Positions 1-6,853 are shown, counted from the first letter of the stretch. The stretch: 8,797 nt of DNA from Clostridiales bacterium (GCA_012512995.1 JAAZDA010000044.1:1-8797); one strand, 5' to 3'. Notes: generated by a model from the letters alone, not told the origin. Program-made: numbers and translations.

Positions 1-1274
1 ATCCACAGGTCTTCTCAATGGTGAAGGGTATTCGTGGGGGCAACATGGGATATATTGAGGTTGAGAACCTCACCTCAGATCTGTCTGAACTGCATGCGAA
101 TTCAGCTGATTTTGAAGTTATAGTGTATATGAATGATGGCGAAATCCTGTATCAAAGTGATAAATCGATCGACCCGGATCAATATATGGGAATAGTAAGT
201 GGCAAAACAAGTCTTGTGAGTAAACAGGATTTCGGAAATGGCAGGGAGATTGTATCCCTTTCTGTTTCCGATGAATACCCGATAAGCGTGCTTGTTATTG
301 AGAAGAGTTCGATAGCTCTTGCTTTAGGAAAATGGTTAAATCCATCTCCGTTCATCACGACGGGTATTTACCTTGCAGTTTCGTTATTGGTAATGCGATT
401 ATTTATGAGCGATGTTCTGAAATCGGTCTCTCAGATCCAGAATCTGATGGAGCAGACGACACTTAAGAATCTGTCTGACCCGGGAAATAATGTAAGAGGG
501 TATGATCCAGGCTCAGATGAACTGAGAGCTTTTATTAATTCATATAAGGCTATGATGGCACGTCTCGATGAGTCTATAAGAAATGAAAGGTCGGCCGATC
601 TTCTTCGTTTGCAGGCCCAGTTCGATACACTGCAGGCACAGGTGAATCCTCATTTTTTATATAATGTGCTCAATACCATTTCAGCAAGAGGAGTTGAGGA
701 TGATGATGATCTTGTCTGTGATTACTGTGACAGCCTCGCAAATATCCTGAGATATTCTACGGACAACAAAAAACGGTATGCAAGTGTAAAGGATGAAATA
801 GACAATCTGGACAATTATTTCAAACTGATCAAAGGACGCTGGGGTGACAGGTTCCAGGCAAGTATCAATGTTGATGAGGATATAAACGAAATGCTGCTAC
901 CCAAAATGACCCTGCAGCAGATCGCTGAGAATGCGATCATTCACGGCTTTGGCAGCAGCAGCGGACCAATGAAACTTGACGTTGTTGGTTCCGAAGGCTC
1001 AGACCAGACAGGTGTCTACTGGAAGATCGTGGTCAGAGATAATGGAGAGGGCTTCAGTCAGGATACAATTGACAAACTGAAAAGTGAAATAGAAGACCTG
1101 AAGGTCAATCTCCTCAAGATGGGGACAGGTCTGGAGGAACAGATAGGCGGCATGGGCATCACCAATACATTTGCAAGATTATATCTTCTGTACAGCAAAA
1201 AACTGATTTTCAGCGTCGGGAATAATGAAAAACAGGGTACTGGTGCAGAAGTAACGATTCAGATATATGAATGA
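1..1274 (+). CDS. Sensor histidine kinase, YesM/LytS type (5' partial)
   Basis: This is the C-terminal part of a membrane sensor kinase that should phosphorylate the response regulator encoded next. The frame is open to the left edge, so the ATG at 18 is probably internal and the true start lies outside the window. Counting from that ATG, residues 1-105 look like the end of an extracellular sensor domain. A single membrane segment lies at about 111-130, followed by a HAMP-like linker at about 131-190. The His_kinase block (PF06580 type) has the phosphoacceptor in the motif NPHFLYN, His212 (codon 651-653). The ATPase part shows an N-box around QQIAENAIIHGF (about 301-311), DNGEGF at 341-346 and a GGMGITN G-box near 377-383. 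The stop is 27 nt before the preferred regulator start, so the two are very likely co-transcribed. The ligand cannot be told, but this family often senses carbohydrates or peptides. The kinase assignment is firm. Confidence 0.93.
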   Translation, partial: PQVFSMVKGIRGGNMGYIEVENLTSDLSELHANSADFEVIVYMNDGEILYQSDKSIDPDQYMGIVSGKTSLVSKQDFGNGREIVSLSVSDEYPISVLVIEKSSIALALGKWLNPSPFITTGIYLAVSLLVMRLFMSDVLKSVSQIQNLMEQTTLKNLSDPGNNVRGYDPGSDELRAFINSYKAMMARLDESIRNERSADLLRLQAQFDTLQAQVNPHFLYNVLNTISARGVEDDDDLVCDYCDSLANILRYSTDNKKRYASVKDEIDNLDNYFKLIKGRWGDRFQASINVDEDINEMLLPKMTLQQIAENAIIHGFGSSSGPMKLDVVGSEGSDQTGVYWKIVVRDNGEGFSQDTIDKLKSEIEDLKVNLLKMGTGLEEQIGGMGITNTFARLYLLYSKKLIFSVGNNEKQGTGAEVTIQIYE

Positions 1275-1301
1275 CAGCATAAGTCAGCAGGGATGGAGAA
1301 T

Positions 1302-2798
1302 ATGTATACAGTAGTAATTGCAGATGATGAACCGGTTGCCATAAACATGGTAAAAAAGATAATAGAAAAGAACAGATCTGATTTTCAGATAATGGGATCT
1401 GCAGAAAACGGGGAGGATGCGCTTGAACTGATAAAACAGTATAAGCCGGATCTTGTAATAAGCGATATCCGCATGCCGGTAATTGACGGATTAACGCTCG
1501 CCAGCGAAACCAGGCATATCTCACCGGACAGTTTGTTCATTCTCATAAGTGGATTCAGGGATTTTGAATATGCAAGAAGCGCAATTGCATATGGAGTCAG
1601 TGATTATCTGTTAAAACCGATCACTCCGACCAATCTTCTATGCTCGATAAAATCAATTGTCACAAAGGTAGATGAACGAAATTATCAAAAGCAGAAAATG
1701 GTTCTTTCTGATTTGTGTAACGGAGCAGACACTGATAATGAGGCAGCAACAAGGTCGCTTCCTTATTCAGCATATTACCTTGCGCTTATTCGCTATAACG
1801 GACTTCCGACAAGGTTCGGTAATCATCCAAACCAGCACAGTTTTTATTCAGCGCCGGAGGAACTCATATCTTTCTATGGACGCGATGAAATGGAAGGCCT
1901 TTATTTTATTCCGGAGGAGTCCGTAACAGAAGACCTGCTTACACTGATAAACAGACTCGGCGAAAAAGCTTTTTCAGGGATGAGCGGCTATCGCACAATT
2001 ATTTACAGCTCTGAGAAATATGCATCTTCAGAACTTCCCAAAGCTATACAGAGCATATATCATGCTTTGAACCTCAGCAGTGTCGTTGGTCTTTCTCAGA
2101 CGATTGATATTGCTGCATCCGGGGCCTTTCCTGACATTAACCTTACCAGGGAGGATACTGCAAATCTGAACAACACCTGTAGTTATCTTCTCGACAATCG
2201 ACGCTATAATGACTTCCATACAAAAATGCGCTCATGTCATCATGCATGGCTTGTGGAAAAACGTTCTCAGCTTTGGGTAGAACATTGCGTAAACGTGATT
2301 ATTTCCATAATAAGCAGATACAGTAACAAGGATGAAATCAGATTGTCGGACAGCAGCCTTACCATATCAGATATTTTTTATAACTCAATTACAGCGTCAG
2401 ATCTTGCTGAAAGTCTTATTGAAACATATGACATTTTGCTGGGAGTCGGAATCAACCAGGTCACGACTGATTCAAACGAGTATTTTGATAAGATCATGAA
2501 ATTCATGGAGAATCATCTGGAAACACCACTCAGTACGCAGGATATATGCAAAGAGTTTGCAGTTTCACAGGCATATATGAGCCGCTTATTCAGAAAATAC
2601 GCGGACATGTCGTTTGTTCAGGTGCTTACAAAGATGAGAATGGAGAGGGCAAAACAAATAATACTTGATAATCCGGAACTATATCTGAAGGATATAGCAA
2701 GAATGGTAGGATATGAAGATCAGTTCTATTTCAGCAGGGTCTTTCACTCATATACAGGCAAATCGCCAAGCACGTGGGGAAGACAGGAATGCAAGTAA
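1302..2798 (+). CDS. Response regulator, YesN type (REC + AraC HTH)
   Basis: This is a cytoplasmic transcription factor and the probable partner of the preceding kinase. Counting from the ATG at 1302, an N-terminal receiver domain (about 1-122) has the acidic pair D8/D9, phosphoacceptor D55 in SDIRMP, the switch serine S83 and the conserved K105 in LLKP. The central 250 residues are the poorly conserved linker typical of YesN proteins. Residues about 394-498 form an AraC/XylS double helix-turn-helix, ending in the usual RVFHSYTGKSPSTW motif. An in-frame ATG at 1293 would add MEN. I prefer 1302 because AGGG at 1289-1292 lies 9 nt upstream and the product then starts MYTVVIADDE as usual for the family, while 1293 has no spaced ribosome binding site. 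The 498-residue length is normal. Its targets are unknown; the reductase gene directly downstream is a candidate member of the same operon. Confidence 0.93.
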   Translation: MYTVVIADDEPVAINMVKKIIEKNRSDFQIMGSAENGEDALELIKQYKPDLVISDIRMPVIDGLTLASETRHISPDSLFILISGFRDFEYARSAIAYGVSDYLLKPITPTNLLCSIKSIVTKVDERNYQKQKMVLSDLCNGADTDNEAATRSLPYSAYYLALIRYNGLPTRFGNHPNQHSFYSAPEELISFYGRDEMEGLYFIPEESVTEDLLTLINRLGEKAFSGMSGYRTIIYSSEKYASSELPKAIQSIYHALNLSSVVGLSQTIDIAASGAFPDINLTREDTANLNNTCSYLLDNRRYNDFHTKMRSCHHAWLVEKRSQLWVEHCVNVIISIISRYSNKDEIRLSDSSLTISDIFYNSITASDLAESLIETYDILLGVGINQVTTDSNEYFDKIMKFMENHLETPLSTQDICKEFAVSQAYMSRLFRKYADMSFVQVLTKMRMERAKQIILDNPELYLKDIARMVGYEDQFYFSRVFHSYTGKSPSTWGRQECK

Positions 2799-2818
2799 AG
2801 CACAGCATGAGGCTAAGA

Positions 2819-3793
2819 GTGGCAAGAAAGAGAATACAAATTCCGGATACGGAATTATCTGTTTATCCAATTGGACTTGGAACAGTTAATGCCGGACTTG
2901 ATTGGGACGGAGAAACGGCAGGAGAAATATTCGATGCATATCTTTCATGTGGCGGGAATCTAATAGACACAGCACATGTTTATTCAGACTGGGTCCCGGG
3001 CGAAAGGGCAAGATCAGAACGAGTAGTAGGAGATTGGCTTGAACAAAGCGGCAGGCGAAACGAGGTCATCATTATGACTAAAGGCGGTCATCCGGATATG
3101 ACCGGAGCTGATGTGGATATGCATGCAAGCAGAACGACACGTAAGGATATGACAGATGATCTGAACGGATCGCTGAAGCAATTAAGGACTGACTATATTG
3201 ATATTCTGTTCTATCATAGAGATGATAGAAAATTGCCAGTCGAAGAAGCAATAGATACGATGGAGGGATTTGTAAAAGAGGGAAAGATCAGGTATTACGG
3301 ATGCTCAAACTGGGATGCTGACAGAATGACAGCGGCAGATGATTACTGCAAGATCCATAATTACAGGGGATTTGTAGCAGATCAGAGCCTGCTAAATATA
3401 GGAATGAAATATTTTAAGGGCTTAGATGATGATACATTGAGATGTACTCATGGAGCGGCTTACACATATCATATAAATAATAAAAACAACCTGGAAATGC
3501 CATATATGGGTAATTGTGGTGGCTTCTTTCAAAAATATGTTCTAGAAGGCGAGTCAGTAGTAAAAAGCAGTCCCTATTATACTGAGGGTAATATACGAAT
3601 TGCAAAGAGGATCCCACAGTTAATGGAGAAATATAATTGTTCAGTTACGCAAGTCGTTATGGGATTTTTCTTTCATCAGGATTTTGCATGTGTGCCACTT
3701 TTCGGTTCATCAAGACCTGAGCATATTATCGATGCGTGCAAAACATTGGATGTTGACTTCAGTGATGAAGACTATGAGTTTCTGTTGTCATGA
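2819..3793 (+). CDS. Aldo/keto reductase
   Basis: This is an NAD(P)H-dependent aldo/keto reductase with a TIM-barrel fold, probably cytosolic and probably acting on a sugar or sugar-derived carbonyl; the substrate cannot be read from sequence. With the GTG start at 2819 the protein has 324 residues. The tetrad is visible as Asp50 and Tyr55 in NLIDTAHVYSDW, Lys88 in MTKGGH and His133 in LFYHRDD. GLGTVNAG near the N-terminus, GKIRYYGCSNW and the C-terminal PLFGSSRPEHI also fit the family. The start is uncertain. The frame is open back to a GTG at 2774, inside the regulator gene, and ATGs at 2789 and 2807 are possible. I prefer 2819 because GAGG at 2809-2812 is 6 nt upstream and the product then begins just before the first conserved strand. 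That start is 20 nt after the regulator stop, suggesting one operon with the two-component genes. A hairpin overlaps the stop codon. Confidence 0.88.
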   Translation: MARKRIQIPDTELSVYPIGLGTVNAGLDWDGETAGEIFDAYLSCGGNLIDTAHVYSDWVPGERARSERVVGDWLEQSGRRNEVIIMTKGGHPDMTGADVDMHASRTTRKDMTDDLNGSLKQLRTDYIDILFYHRDDRKLPVEEAIDTMEGFVKEGKIRYYGCSNWDADRMTAADDYCKIHNYRGFVADQSLLNIGMKYFKGLDDDTLRCTHGAAYTYHINNKNNLEMPYMGNCGGFFQKYVLEGESVVKSSPYYTEGNIRIAKRIPQLMEKYNCSVTQVVMGFFFHQDFACVPLFGSSRPEHIIDACKTLDVDFSDEDYEFLLS

Positions 3794-3818
3794 TGGATGT
3801 CAGAATACCATCATGACA
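3786..3818. terminator. Inverted repeat between convergent genes, possible terminator
   Basis: TGTCATGATGG (3786-3796) and CCATCATGACA (3808-3818) form a perfect 11-bp inverted repeat with an 11-nt loop. It begins within the last codons of the aldo/keto reductase, includes its TGA stop, and ends 20 nt before the convergent iclR stop. It could end transcription from either side. Neither flank has a run of T residues, so it is not a textbook intrinsic terminator. Rho-dependent stopping or 3'-end protection are alternatives. Confidence 0.5.
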
Positions 3819-3838
3819 TAACCCACGTTGCTTTGCGT

Positions 3839-4594
3839 TCAGATATTCTCAATATCCTGTTTTGTCTTGAGCATTAATGCGGAAAGACTCTCTATTCGTT
3901 CGTTATTCATCCTGGTCACGGGCGCAGAAACGCTGAAGGCATACCTTGTGCCATCATCACCGATACAGAGAGGACAGGCTATGCAGCGAACTCCGGTCTC
4001 GTTCTCTTCATTGTCGAGCGCATAGCCTTTCTTTCTTACTGCTTTCAGGGTTTTAGTGAATTCAATGTAGTCAGTTATTGTATGAGGGGTAATGCCCTCA
4101 ATCTTGCAGGAATCCCAAAGCTTCCTGACATCCTCATCATGCATTGACGAAGCAATGGCTTTGCCGACAGCTGTTCTGTAGAATGGCATTCTACTGCCGA
4201 TGTGCGATACCATTCGCACCGTGTTGCGATCTGATTCTTCTTTATCAATGTACACTACTTCTGCGCCTTCTCGTTCAACAAAATGTACAGTTTCTCCTGT
4301 GACTTCTGAAAGCTCCTTAAGGTAAGGACGGACCATCCTGTTAATGTCGACGTGACTCATAAGCTGGCTCGCAAGGCTCACTATCTTAAGAGAAAGAGAA
4401 TATTTGCCATTCTCGTTGTTCTGTCTTACATATCCCATATATTCAAGGGAACTGAGGATACGATGAGTGGTGCTCTTATTAAGACCAGATTCTGCAGCAA
4501 TTTCTGCCAGTCCGGATTCGCCGTGTTCTGCAAGATACTCTAATGAGTCGAAAAGCCTTCCGGCTACCTGTATTGGATTTTTGTCTTCAGTCAT
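3839..4594 (-). CDS. IclR-family transcriptional regulator (KdgR-like by context)
   Basis: This is a DNA-binding regulator of 251 residues, the usual IclR length. An N-terminal winged helix-turn-helix (about 7-65) contains GLAEIAAESGLNKSTTHRILSSL-like helices, and an IclR effector-binding domain follows (about 80-250), with GRMPFYRTAVGKA-like and GVRCIACP segments typical of the fold. The ATG at 4592-4594 is preceded by GGAGG (complement of 4604-4608) with 9-nt spacing, so the start is firm. It is divergent from the KDG kinase/KDPG aldolase operon and most likely controls it, possibly by sensing KDG or KDPG as KdgR of enterobacteria does; the effector is inferred from context only. A perfect palindrome over its predicted transcription start suggests autoregulation. 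Three cysteines spaced C-x2-C-x2-C (204, 207, 210) are somewhat unusual. Family call firm, specific role moderate. Confidence 0.92.
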   Translation of the reverse strand: MTEDKNPIQVAGRLFDSLEYLAEHGESGLAEIAAESGLNKSTTHRILSSLEYMGYVRQNNENGKYSLSLKIVSLASQLMSHVDINRMVRPYLKELSEVTGETVHFVEREGAEVVYIDKEESDRNTVRMVSHIGSRMPFYRTAVGKAIASSMHDEDVRKLWDSCKIEGITPHTITDYIEFTKTLKAVRKKGYALDNEENETGVRCIACPLCIGDDGTRYAFSVSAPVTRMNNERIESLSALMLKTKQDIENI

Positions 4595-4613
4595 GAATAA
4601 TCGCCTCCATGCA

Positions 4614-4628
4614 TTTCACTATGTGAAA
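4614..4628. promoter_or_regulatory. Putative IclR operator palindrome
   Basis: TTTCAC-TAT-GTGAAA is a perfect 6-bp inverted repeat around a 3-bp centre. It lies just upstream of the iclR ribosome binding site, over the transcription start expected from the proposed iclR promoter, where a bound protein would block transcription. A TGAAAC-type half-site resembles the known KdgR operator of enterobacteria, which contains TGAAAC/GTTTCA arms. Core CACTATGTGAAAC reappears with one change near the kdgK promoter. Binding is inferred. Confidence 0.55.
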
Positions 4629-4629
4629 C

Positions 4630-4658
4630 ATAATACTGTAATACGATTGTCAATGCAA
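4630..4658 (-). promoter_or_regulatory. Predicted iclR promoter
   Basis: On the minus strand a -35-like TTGCAT (complement of 4653-4658) and a -10 TATTAT (complement of 4630-4635, 5 of 6 to consensus) are separated by 17 nt. The expected start is near 4622, giving a short leader with GGAGG before the iclR ATG. A perfect TTGACA (complement of 4648-4653) overlaps the -35 region but its spacing to TATTAT is only 12 nt; with TATGTT it would be 15 nt. The exact -35 is therefore unsure. Confidence 0.5.
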
Positions 4659-4769
4659 TAAAACAGAGCTAATGGCATGCGTTACCTAACTGACTGATGC
4701 TACGGTTCATGACATTTTGTGAACGCGATGGCTTGGATTAGATGCGAGGACGCCCATTTTCACTGGCAC

Positions 4770-4798
4770 TTGACATGTACCCAGTTAATCTATAATAT
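4770..4798 (+). promoter_or_regulatory. Predicted sigma-A promoter of the kdgK operon
   Basis: A perfect -35 TTGACA (4770-4775) is followed after 15 nt by a perfect -10 TATAAT (4791-4796), or after 17 nt by TAATAT (4793-4798); the second has the better spacing. Transcription would begin near 4803-4806, giving a leader of about 150 nt before the preferred kdgK start. This is the best promoter match in the window. Confidence 0.7.
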
Positions 4799-4831
4799 AT
4801 CTATATCATACCACATTATGGAATGAATACT

Positions 4832-4913
4832 CACTATGCGAAACTAAGCAAGACTAAAACAATATTATGAAACAAAGCACTATGAAACAAACATACAAAA
4901 CTAAATGAAACAG
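4832..4913 (+). repeat. Operator-like repeats in the kdgK leader
   Basis: CACTATGCGAAAC (4832-4844) matches 12 of 13 bases of the iclR-side core CACTATGTGAAAC (4617-4629). Two exact copies of TATGAAACAAA follow (4866-4876 and 4881-4891, starts 15 bp apart); the second is within CACTATGAAAC (4878-4888). A fourth partial copy, ATGAAACA, is at 4905-4912. All lie downstream of the predicted start site, where bound repressor could act as a roadblock. They are direct half-sites rather than full palindromes, so the functional reading is tentative. Confidence 0.5.
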
Positions 4914-4955
4914 GGCAATACACATGAGAGTGTTTCTCAGGAAGGATGGAACAAT

Positions 4956-6053
4956 ATGCAGCTCGATCTAAGAGATCAAAAGGATTGTAAATATGACGCG
5001 GTATCACTGGGAGAGGTCATGCTGCGACTCGACCCGGGAGAAGGAAGAATCAGAACGGCAAGAAGATTCAATGCCTGGGAAGGCGGAGGAGAATACAATG
5101 TTATCCGTGGCCTTCACAAGTGTTTTGGTCTCAATACTGCAGTCATTACATCATTCGCGGACAATGAAGTAGGAAGACTGATGAAGGATTTCATTGAAGA
5201 AGGAGGGGTAGATACATCTCTCATCCACTGGATGAAGACTGATGGAATCGGCAGGACTTGTCGCAATGGGATCAATTTCACTGAAAGAGGTTTCGGCATA
5301 CGCGGAGCGCTTGGCTGTTCTGATCGCGCAAATACTGCCATATCGCAGGCTACAGAAAAGGACTTTGATTTTGATCATATTTTTGGCGAACTTGGTGTCC
5401 GCTGGCTCCATACAGGTGGAATATATGCCGCCCTTTCAGAACAAAGTTGTGACACAGTAATAGAAGCTATAAGTACCGCGAAGAAATATGGAACGATCGT
5501 GTCATATGACCTCAATTACCGGCCATCTATGTGGGAAGCAATCGGCGGGATAGCCAAAGCACAGGAGGTCAACCGGGAAATTGCAAAGAACGTGGATGTC
5601 ATGATTGGCAATGAGGAAGACTTCACGGCCTGTCTCGGACTGAAAATCGAGGGTCAGGATGCCGGGCTTAAGAAACTTAACATAGACGGATATAAGAAAA
5701 TGATAGATAAGGCTGCTGAAGTATACCCGAACTTCAAGGCTATTGCTACGACGCTCCGGACTGTGAAGACAGCTACTGTCAATGACTGGAAGGCAATATG
5801 CTGGGCAGATGGCAGGCTTTACCAGTCGGCTGAATACAATGGTCTGGAGATAATGGACAGAGTCGGCGGAGGCGACAGTTTTGCCTCAGGATTCATATAT
5901 GGTCTTATGACAACGGGCGACCCGGAAAAGGCAGTCAATTATGGTGCTGCGCACGGAGCGCTTGCAATGACGACGCCCGGGGACACTTCAATGGCGAGCC
6001 TTGATGAGGTTGAAGCAATAATGGCTGGGAACGGCGCTCGTGTTAAGCGCTGA
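4956..6053 (+). CDS. kdgK: 2-keto-3-deoxygluconate kinase (PfkB/ribokinase family)
   Basis: This enzyme would phosphorylate 2-keto-3-deoxy-D-gluconate with ATP to KDPG, the substrate of the aldolase encoded next. The 365-residue protein has the PfkB fold: the N-terminal SLGEVMLRLDPGEG, the substrate-side GGGEYNVIRGL (about 43-53), SYDLNYRPSMW (about 183-193), GNEEDF (218-223), and the C-terminal signature DRVGGGDSFASGF with catalytic base Asp307. The frame also offers an ATG at 4905 (17 residues longer), but that one lacks a ribosome binding site, whereas the ATG at 4956 has AGGAAGG (4939-4945) with 10-nt spacing and starts nearer the conserved domain. The Gly-rich GGGD replaces the commoner GAGD, a tolerated variant. 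It is the first gene of an operon with KDPG aldolase, which supports KDG over other PfkB substrates. Family call firm, substrate well supported by context. Confidence 0.9.
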   Translation: MQLDLRDQKDCKYDAVSLGEVMLRLDPGEGRIRTARRFNAWEGGGEYNVIRGLHKCFGLNTAVITSFADNEVGRLMKDFIEEGGVDTSLIHWMKTDGIGRTCRNGINFTERGFGIRGALGCSDRANTAISQATEKDFDFDHIFGELGVRWLHTGGIYAALSEQSCDTVIEAISTAKKYGTIVSYDLNYRPSMWEAIGGIAKAQEVNREIAKNVDVMIGNEEDFTACLGLKIEGQDAGLKKLNIDGYKKMIDKAAEVYPNFKAIATTLRTVKTATVNDWKAICWADGRLYQSAEYNGLEIMDRVGGGDSFASGFIYGLMTTGDPEKAVNYGAAHGALAMTTPGDTSMASLDEVEAIMAGNGARVKR

Positions 6054-6117
6054 CAATATCTGTGTGAATGTAGATATATATGATCACAGTACGGTGAATA
6101 CATATTCCATATATTGG

Positions 6118-6142
6118 CGCAGATGAATCAGATTACTCTGCG
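6118..6142. promoter_or_regulatory. 25-bp dyad upstream of KDPG aldolase
   Basis: CGCAGA (6118-6123) and TCTGCG (6137-6142) are perfect inverted arms, and inside them AATC (6126-6129) and GATT (6131-6134) share the same centre at 6130. Ten of twelve base pairs match. It ends 2 nt before the AGAGGAG ribosome binding site (6145-6151). It could be an operator or an RNA hairpin that tunes aldolase translation or processing within the operon. There is no T run after it, so it is not an intrinsic terminator. Confidence 0.45.
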
Positions 6143-6157
6143 ACAGAGGAGAATTCA

Positions 6158-6853
6158 ATGTTTACAAATGATAATAAAGGTGTAAAAAAAATGGAAGCTG
6201 ACCGGGTCTTCAACAGGCTCAGCGAGATTGGAATAATTCCGGTCGTTGTTCTCGATGATGCCAGGGATGCTGAACCTCTTGGAGAGGCATTGATGAATGG
6301 AGGATTGCCGGCAGCTGAAGTAACATTCAGAACGGATGCTGCCGAAGAGTCAATAAGGATAATGTCAGCTGCATTTCCTGAGATGATGGTGGGAGCCGGG
6401 ACTGTCCTTACTATCGAGCAGGTGGACAAGGCCGTGATGGCCGGAGCAGGGTTCATTGTTTCTCCCGGTTTCGACCCTGAGGTAGTGACTTATTGCATAT
6501 CAAATGGAATCCCGGTATGTCCGGGAACGCAGACACCATCAGAGATGATCGCCGCAATGAAGCTTGGTATTGATCACATGAAGTTCTTTCCTGCGGAACC
6601 AAGCGGCGGGCTTCCAATGATAAAAGCTGTAACTGCTGCTATTACCGGCGTAAAGATCATGCCGACAGGCGGCATAAACGCTGCAAATGCTGCGGATTAT
6701 CTAAAGTGCAACAAAGTGTTCTGCGTGGGCGGATCCTGGATGGTAAAAGGAGAACTCATAAGGTCGGGAAGTTTTGACATAATTCAGAGCAAAAAAGCTG
6801 AAGCAGCAGCGATAGTGAAGAGTATAAATGAAAATAAAAACGAGAAGCCATAA
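6158..6853 (+). CDS. eda: 2-keto-3-deoxy-6-phosphogluconate (KDPG) aldolase
   Basis: This class I aldolase cleaves KDPG to pyruvate and glyceraldehyde 3-phosphate, completing the KDG route in the cytosol. The 231-residue protein is a single TIM barrel. Visible family features are IGIIPVVVLDD near the N-terminus, AAEVTFRT with the general acid/base Glu54, GAGTVLT (79-85), SPGFDPEVV (102-110), the Schiff-base Lys142 in HMKFFPAEPSGG, and MPTGGI (168-173) for phosphate binding. The start at 6158 is well set by AGAGGAG (6145-6151) with 6-nt spacing; a later ATG (6191) lacks this. The N-terminal dozen residues extend slightly beyond the usual family start. It follows kdgK by 104 nt containing a strong dyad but no clear promoter, and its 3' end overlaps the transporter gene by 26 nt. 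A 4-hydroxy-2-oxoglutarate aldolase activity is also possible in this family. Confidence 0.94.
   Translation: MFTNDNKGVKKMEADRVFNRLSEIGIIPVVVLDDARDAEPLGEALMNGGLPAAEVTFRTDAAEESIRIMSAAFPEMMVGAGTVLTIEQVDKAVMAGAGFIVSPGFDPEVVTYCISNGIPVCPGTQTPSEMIAAMKLGIDHMKFFPAEPSGGLPMIKAVTAAITGVKIMPTGGINAANAADYLKCNKVFCVGGSWMVKGELIRSGSFDIIQSKKAEAAAIVKSINENKNEKP

Larger units (their letters stand above)
4595..4955. other. Divergent intergenic control region iclR/kdgK
   Basis: This 361-bp stretch has no credible gene. It holds the iclR promoter and palindrome at its left end, a kdgK promoter in the middle, and a leader of about 150 nt on the right with repeated ATGAAAC-type motifs. A further dyad, GTTCA (4705-4709) and TGAAC (4720-4724) with a 10-nt spacer, lies about 45 bp upstream of the kdgK -35, and a TTTTCACTGGCAC stretch (4757-4769) directly abuts the -35. 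Both resemble half-sites of the iclR palindrome, but this could be chance in AT-rich DNA. No riboswitch fold was recognised. Confidence 0.7.

Noticed and set aside
18..20. ATG at 18 as the true start of the histidine kinase
   Set aside because: The frame is open to the window edge, no ribosome binding site precedes it, and the family needs a longer N-terminal sensor with another membrane segment.
1210..1524. Open frame of about 100 codons on the minus strand across the kinase/regulator junction
   Set aside because: It lies opposite two well-supported genes, has no recognisable motif and a composition typical of an antisense shadow.
4718..4731. Possible catabolite-response (cre) site upstream of the kdgK promoter
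   Set aside because: The left half TGTGAACG fits the consensus but the right half does not, with several key bases missing.
4832..4913. Short direct repeats considered as a CRISPR array or plasmid-type iterons
   Set aside because: Units are only 7-13 bp, irregularly spaced and few; no cas, rep or origin-type genes are nearby. Operator half-sites fit better.
4905..4955. Start of KDG kinase at 4905
   Set aside because: No ribosome binding site, and the extra residues precede the conserved domain; 4956 is better supported.
6056..6107. AT-rich inverted repeats (ATATCT/AGATAT at 6056-6077; GAATA/TATTC at 6096-6107) as terminators after kdgK
   Set aside because: Stems are 5-6 weak pairs without a T run, and the aldolase belongs to the same pathway, so read-through is expected.
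6133..6456. Minus-strand open frame opposite the start of KDPG aldolase
   Set aside because: Low-complexity Ala/Ser/Ile-rich translation from the reverse of a conserved gene; no separate ribosome binding site or promoter seen.
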